64,000 nt of DNA from Diploscapter coronatus (Eukaryota > Nematoda > Chromadorea > Rhabditida > Rhabditidae), in NCBI GenBank assembly GCA_964036155.1, contig OZ038423.1:34673249-34737248 (forward strand), written 5' to 3'. The notes beneath the pieces were generated by a model, which ran no database searches, had not been told where the DNA came from, and saw only the letters and a program-made list of their open reading frames with translations. Positions 59,501 through 64,000 of this stretch are shown one piece after another; within the stretch, counting starts at the first letter, position 1; each line of letters opens with the position of its first letter. The position numbers were made by a program, and so were the translations under genes.

Positions 59501-61970
59501 GAGTAAGAAGTAAATAGTTCGCACAATTTCTTAATCCAGTATATCTACTTTCATTCGTCTGCCATGCACATGTACGAAATTTGTTTAAATCTTATTTCGG
59601 GCATTAAAATTAGAAGGTTCATTAATATGAGCGTTAAGCCCGATATAATTGTATTATAACTTGTGCAAAATTCTTAAATTTTTAAAATTGCATACCTCTG
59701 GGTCCCTCGACTCCGTCCATCCCGTCTCGGCCCTATAATATACTTTCAAGAACGAAATTTTCTCTCGAGAAAGGCCATACGCGCATCCCCTGCTCGCCTT
59801 GCAGCCCTCTCTGAAATATTCGGATGTTGTTTTGTTACAGCGACTTTCAATTCTTCACCTCGCCAGTTGGACCAGGCAGACCGCGGTCGCCCTTCGGGCC
59901 AGGCGCTAATTTATGAAATGGTTAAAAATTGCCAGATTTCAATCTCACGTCCTGCAGGACAATGAATGCAGTCGACCATTTCCTCTTCCATCATCTCCAA
60001 CTCGTAGCCGATTGCATCTACACCGTTCGGTCCTCTTTAAAAAGTAATAGCAATGAAACGTTTTGAATTAATTGCAATGGTTGAAAATTTGGATTTGACG
60101 CGACATCGTGATCGGCAGACCAACAGAACAGCGTGTAGCGTTAAAAGGGAGTAGGGAAGCGCTTTCTCACTTTCACATTATTCCTTCATGATACAATATT
60201 GCGACAAACTCAAACTACCCAATAGTTAGATTTGATACCTAGTCCCTTCTTCTCCAGGAACTGAAATATGCAAGTTTATTATTACTTTGAAAGGGAACTA
60301 AAACTCACTTCCATCGATACCGTCCAATCCTGTGAATCAGAGATGATTTATCTGTCTTTAACATGGAATATAAATGTGGATGTGGGATAATTCTGTTGTT
60401 CCAAATTATTACCCACACACGCTCCATTTTATCTCATGTTGCAAATAAATCATATCAGATTTTCTACCTGGTTCACCTAAAATTATCTTCAATTATGCTG
60501 GATATTGTCCGAAAATCTTAACTGGCGGCCCCTCGGGACAATGGTTTGTGTTCATACAGCCTAATTGAATAGAAAAATGTTATTATTTCGTTAGTTTTCT
60601 AACTGCAGTAATCAGGCAGTTGGTTATTCCTCTTCTGTCTGAAAATCGTGTCGAACATCTCTGTCTTTTCTTGATTGGTCTTCCTCCGATTGAAAGCCAT
60701 CACTTCTGTCCACGCGACGTCGGTCAATGCCTAGAAATTTCATGTGTTTTGCTCAGACATGATATATCTACTGAAACCTGATCATTTGTTTATAAGTTGA
60801 ATGGAAAATTATGAAAATTTTTAGATAAATTTCTGGTTAATAACAATGGCATTCCATTTAGACTGAAAATTCAACATTTGCTAGTGTAAGATGTGGATAT
60901 TTGGCTTTTTCCTCGATAATTGTAGTGAGTCACAAAGATTTCGAATAGATTTTTATCCAACCATACATTTTATCAAGAGTCTCATAAATTTTGTTAAAGA
61001 TTCACCTTGAGTCGTTCGAGTTCTGCGAAACTCTTGTCGTGAAATTCATCGATGTCGGTGAAGATGCTGGCAGAGAAGATGCCGCAGACGAACATCATCG
61101 TGAGTGACACGCCTATGGCGATGAGTGTTGCGACTGCTCCCGGGTCTTTCATATCTGTAAACAACAAATAGTCACTCTGAGGAACAAGAGGATAAAAAGG
61201 AAACTTGGGTTTTTCGTCATTTCATAACGTGAAAACATCGTCATGCCCTACAAATGTGGGAAAAGTCATTCGACTCAAACTAACTGGCCAAGTTTTCATG
61301 TTATGAGGTGGACAAATTAAAAATCGACGAAAATAGGTGATAAAATAAAAATTTTATATCTGCGGAAGATAATAACATTAGCCAGAGGATAAAATGTGTG
61401 AGGGATGAAAATGAAAAGATGAAGATTGAGAAAAGCTGAAATGAAGGATACCAAGGGAGGATATGGAGAAGAACCTGAACGGCGGAAGGATAGGCAGAAA
61501 GGAAGGAAAGAAGGAGGAGGCAAGCTGAGAATTCAAGGGCGCGTTCGATCGCGAGATTATCGAATAAAGTCATTAAATTAGAAAATTTCGAATTTGATGA
61601 CGCAATAGTTTCCCTACAGCGAACATAACACCTTACAATGTGGGAAATAATCATAATTTCGTCTGTTCATCACAACTCAATTGAATATGTATCAACTAAC
61701 ATGGTTGCTGAACGCTTTTTTCAATTTTTCAAGATAAGAAGACAGATCTTATACTCACATACGGTGACGGTTGAAAGTTTGAAACAAAATGAAATTGAAC
61801 TCAATTTGGATAACTGAAGTATTATGCACTGATCAGACTAAAACTCGGCAAGAATGTCCAGTTGAATGAACTGAATATGGGTATAAAATTTTATCAGAAG
61901 TGGTTCACGAAAATAATGTTAAAAATATTTAAAGTTCCCAAATCAGTGAGACTACACACTTACGGTCCAT
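56517..61970 (-). CDS. Cuticle-type collagen with many small Gly-X-Y exons
   Basis: Exoskeletal (cuticle) collagen. Exons: 61970-61964 (microexon, ATGGACC, tentative), 61154-61006, 60730-60604, 60560-60522, 60476-60468, 60329-60309, 60260-60239, 60034-59949, 59905-59859, 59810-59781, 59732-59696, 59478-59434, 59329-59288, 59240-59208, 59158-59141, 59085-59056, 59010-58970, 57358-57333, 57283-57246, 57198-56908 and 56644-56517 (421 residues). The N-terminus has a membrane segment (VATLIAIGVSLTMMFVCGIF), a helical FAELERLK region and a subtilisin-type cleavage site RQKR. CSCMNTNHCPEGPP precedes the first Gly-X-Y block. A non-collagen insert (ELEMMEEEMVDCIHCPAG) separates it from the main block. 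The triple-helix region ends GDDAGYCPCPNGHVV, followed by a Thr/Pro/Glu-rich C-terminal part. An intron (58969-57359) contains a Tc1/mariner element. The donor at 60521 is non-canonical. Confidence 0.85.
57620..57646 (+). repeat. Left terminal inverted repeat of the Tc1/mariner element
   Basis: Starts CAGGGTGCGG directly after a TA. It is identical to the reverse complement of 58897-58923 over 27 bases; similarity stops after GGCAC. Confidence 0.9.
57772..58807 (+). pseudogene. Decayed Tc1/mariner transposase
   Basis: The N-terminal part is open from 57772 (MVAPSSKRSIIIILYQAGHQ). It has helix-turn-helix segments (VKLLKVSRTMVQKTVKRFK) and a GRPR-like linker (RPGSGRKRS). The frame then breaks near 57960-57990. 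The next part continues in other frames: IRKMTKKLKIDEKSVR, then IIFSDEEIF (catalytic Asp, about 58200-58220), FQEDSAPSHKSK (second Asp, about 58490), SNSPDSNSLDYPTW (third position Asp, about 58580-58625) and FPERLKACINAKGGHFE before a stop at 58807. The D-D-D arrangement points to the mariner/maT side rather than Tc1 (DDE). At least three frameshifts or stops separate the blocks, so no active protein is made. Confidence 0.85.
58897..58923 (-). repeat. Right terminal inverted repeat of the Tc1/mariner element
   Basis: Ends CCGCACCCTG directly before a TA. It mirrors the left repeat over 27 bases. Confidence 0.9.
60516..60521 (-). other. Non-canonical TT donor (TTAAGA) in the collagen gene
   Basis: The exon ending CPEGPP must leave one extra G to keep Gly-X-Y register with the next exon (GEPG, then LDGIDG). 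The intron then begins TTAAGA, a GTAAGA with the first base changed. The overlapping GT one base earlier gives the wrong phase for every following collagen exon. Confidence 0.5.
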
Positions 61971-63118
61971 CTGCAAATTCTTATCAGTATGAAAAAAGAT
62001 AAAACGACTAACGATTGCAAAGTTAAACTCAACTAAATTATGGAAAAGTATCACTTCGGCTTATATCAGCCTTATGCAAATAGAAGCGTGACCGAGGTTT
62101 TTCTTCAGTTAAAATGGGAGTATCTGACCAAAAGAAATGGGATTCGAAGTGAAAGAAAAGGGGAACAGGATTTGAATGCCGAAGAGGGAAGGAAAGAGAC
62201 AACAGGGCAACACATTCGAAGGCGGAGGCATTAGCCTTCCAGCTGACTGCCCGAATGCCCGACTGCTTGATTGTTCGACTGTCGCAAAAACGTCAGAATG
62301 TTGATGGCAAAAGATAACAGATAGTCACGGATAATAAATTAATATTGCGAATGGATCGAATAACCCCACCATTGGTCAAAATATTCAGAAAAATTATCTT
62401 AAAAATATCTCGCAGTTCAAAATACAACCAAAAAAATTAAACAAAAATCCTAATGAAATATAATATAATCGAAAATCTAGTAACTTTATTCATATTCCAT
62501 AAAATTCTTACATGTACAGATTGAATCGAAATTTTCAAAATTAATAAAGCATAGAAAAATACTCACATTTGAGCAATATGAGTAAAATATTTCAATTATC
62601 CCAATGAATTTTTTCTCATGTGAGGTTCTCATTGAAAATTAATGCATAACTCAGTATGTATTCTAATTTTGATGATAAATTTATGCGTAAAATTATCCGA
62701 ACTTCTGAAGCATATCGTGCGAAAATTTAAAGATTATTTTGATAGCCCAATTTTCATATTTATGCTTAATTGTTATTGCATAGTTATGCATTTTCTTCAT
62801 GAGATTGCCCTTTCTTTGTATCGTGCCGATACAATTTCAATCTTATATTATCAGTTTAGCTCTTTCTTTCATTATTTACCACCTCATTTTCGTGTATTTT
62901 TACCTTCCCGCCTAGCACCTTTTTCATATTCAATATACGCTTTAATGAGCAGGTGCCGTTTGAGACTGAGATGGAAATGCGAAATGTACATTTCTTCTTA
63001 CTTATTATTTAGTCCTAAGCATAAAGTCTAAAATTGAACATTTAAGAATTACACTAATAAGTTGAAAATCGATGTATTTTTCGGAGTTTGCTATTTTGAA
63101 GTTGATATTCGTCTATTG
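61971..63118. other. Divergent intergenic region between collagen and lipase genes
   Basis: AT-rich spacer of about 1.1 kb. An acceptor-like TTTGCAG lies directly before the collagen microexon ATG (about 61971-61977, minus). A 129-codon open frame at 62642-63031 (plus) is rich in Leu, Ile, Phe and Tyr, has no family match and no upstream signal, and I do not call it a gene. Confidence 0.45.
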
Positions 63119-64000
63119 ATGACTATTCTAAATCTTTGCTTAATACTAATTTATCTAAAATTACAAATAGTGAATTCTTGCGGATATTACAACACATGTG
63201 AAACTTGTGCGGGAACTGTATTTGGAACGAACAAATGCAGGTATCTTTTCCAGATAATCTTTAGAAAAAAAAAACTTTATTTAGATGGTGTTTACCGACT
63301 GCCGCTTGTGTTGCTACTAAATATCGATGCGATCCTCGTAGAACAGTTCTCGATTCAGTGAATTGCCCTCTGAATATGACAGATTCAGCCGTTTACAATG
63401 ACACTTTCAATCGAGAAGTCATTTCCTTCTACATTCAGGCGGTTAACAGAGTCCACAACAGTGGCATGGTTGGAGCTGTAATATTTCAAAAGAAAACTCG
63501 TTTTTAATTAGTGCAAAAATTTTAGGTAGAATCATGCGTTGAATTAACAAGATCAAGTTATACGATACTCCATGAATTTTATGCAGTTACGAGAAAATAT
63601 GTAAAAAGGAACTGAATAAATTATTGTACATTTTTAAACTTAGGACGAAGTGGCTGCACTGATCGTGGCTGATCATACTCATCAGAAACTTATCATCGCT
63701 TTCCGATCTTCAGATTCGATTTCACAGGTACCCATTTTACTCATTAATTGACTCGAATATTTTCGGGAAATTCAAAATAATGAAACATTGAACGGCATGT
63801 TTTCATCAAGTGAACAGATTATTCAAGTCAAATTTCGAACATCCCTAAAAATAGATTTTTAGTCATTAGCTATGTGAAAATCTTTAATATTTCTTCTGAT
63901 TTCTAGTTCTTCGCCCAAGGCTTTACGATGGTATTGGGAATGATGGAGGATTTCAAACTCGGTGGCAAAATGCTCTCGTATTACAATCGAGCCTACAACG
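63119..64000 (+). CDS. Secreted class-3 lipase-like protein, 5' part (runs off the window)
   Basis: Exons: 63119-63240, 63285-63468, 63526-63600, 63644-63727 and 63907 to beyond 64000; phases agree (about 186 residues visible). A signal peptide (MTILNLCLILIYLKLQIVNS) is followed by a Cys-rich N-terminal module (CETCAGTVFGTNKC, WCLPTAACV, YRCDPRR, NCPLN) that nematode class-3 lipases typically carry. VAALIVADHTHQKLIIAFRS is the strand and FRGT-like oxyanion loop of the alpha/beta-hydrolase fold (here FRSS). The catalytic GxSxG motif should lie beyond the window. The second exon could alternatively end at CAG before GCGGTT, a GC donor. The substrate is unknown. Confidence 0.75.

Noticed and set aside
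62642..63031. 129-codon plus-strand frame before the lipase gene
   Set aside because: Hydrophobic low-complexity translation without homology, signal-peptide logic or splice support.
1..64000. Search for CRISPR arrays, rRNA, operons of bacterial type and viral genes
   Set aside because: No direct-repeat arrays, no rRNA motifs and no recognisable viral proteins were seen; the window is ordinary nematode nuclear DNA with DNA transposons.

Overview
This is a nematode nuclear genome window. Everything is intron-rich (introns about 40-700 nt, a few kb-long) with TTTCAG/TTTTAG acceptors. The gene set is metazoan and includes a cuticle collagen, a C-type lectin, an F-box protein and Ly6-like proteins. 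Most start codons lie within about 40 nt downstream of an acceptor-like site, as expected where mRNAs are spliced-leader trans-spliced. Base composition is AT-rich. I cannot name the species. I saw no bacterial-style operon, CRISPR array, rRNA or convincing tRNA.

Layout, left to right: (1) sec-31, minus strand, N-terminal WD40 part only (764-2865). (2) hrp-1, the hnRNP A1-type two-RRM protein, plus strand (4652-7685). (3) the bifunctional lysine-catabolism enzyme AASS (lysine-ketoglutarate reductase/saccharopine dehydrogenase), plus strand, 23 exons (8968-17243). (4) a two-module Ly6-like, probably GPI-anchored protein, plus (20344-22253). (5) an unrecognised protein with a PDZ-like stretch, plus (23717 or 26902 to 30188). 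(6) a secreted two-domain C-type lectin, minus (30766-32994), carrying a mariner-type MITE. (7) a seven-transmembrane receptor, plus (35380-38010). (8) a 206-residue unrecognised protein, minus (38739-40348). (9) a group VI calcium-independent phospholipase A2 with ankyrin repeats, minus, 26 exons (41345-49088). (10) an F-box protein, minus (50236-54235), with two small foldback elements just upstream. (11) a secreted vWA-like, probably GPI-anchored protein, plus (55056-56376). (12) a many-exon collagen, minus (56517-61970), with a decayed 1.3-kb Tc1/mariner element in one intron. (13) the first exons of a class-3 lipase, plus (63119 to the window end).

The genes do not form one pathway. They are a normal mix of housekeeping genes (COPII coat, RNA binding, lysine breakdown, lipid hydrolysis) and fast-evolving secreted or surface proteins.

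The most interesting signals concern splicing. Exon models rebuilt by hand from homology and reading-frame phase need GC donors at four introns. Two more introns need donors that look like GTAAGT/GTAAGA with the first base changed to A or T. A 374-bp MITE inside a lectin exon can be removed as an in-frame intron that keeps the protein the same length. Exon limits below were derived by eye from frame, splice signals and family similarity; no transcript data were available.
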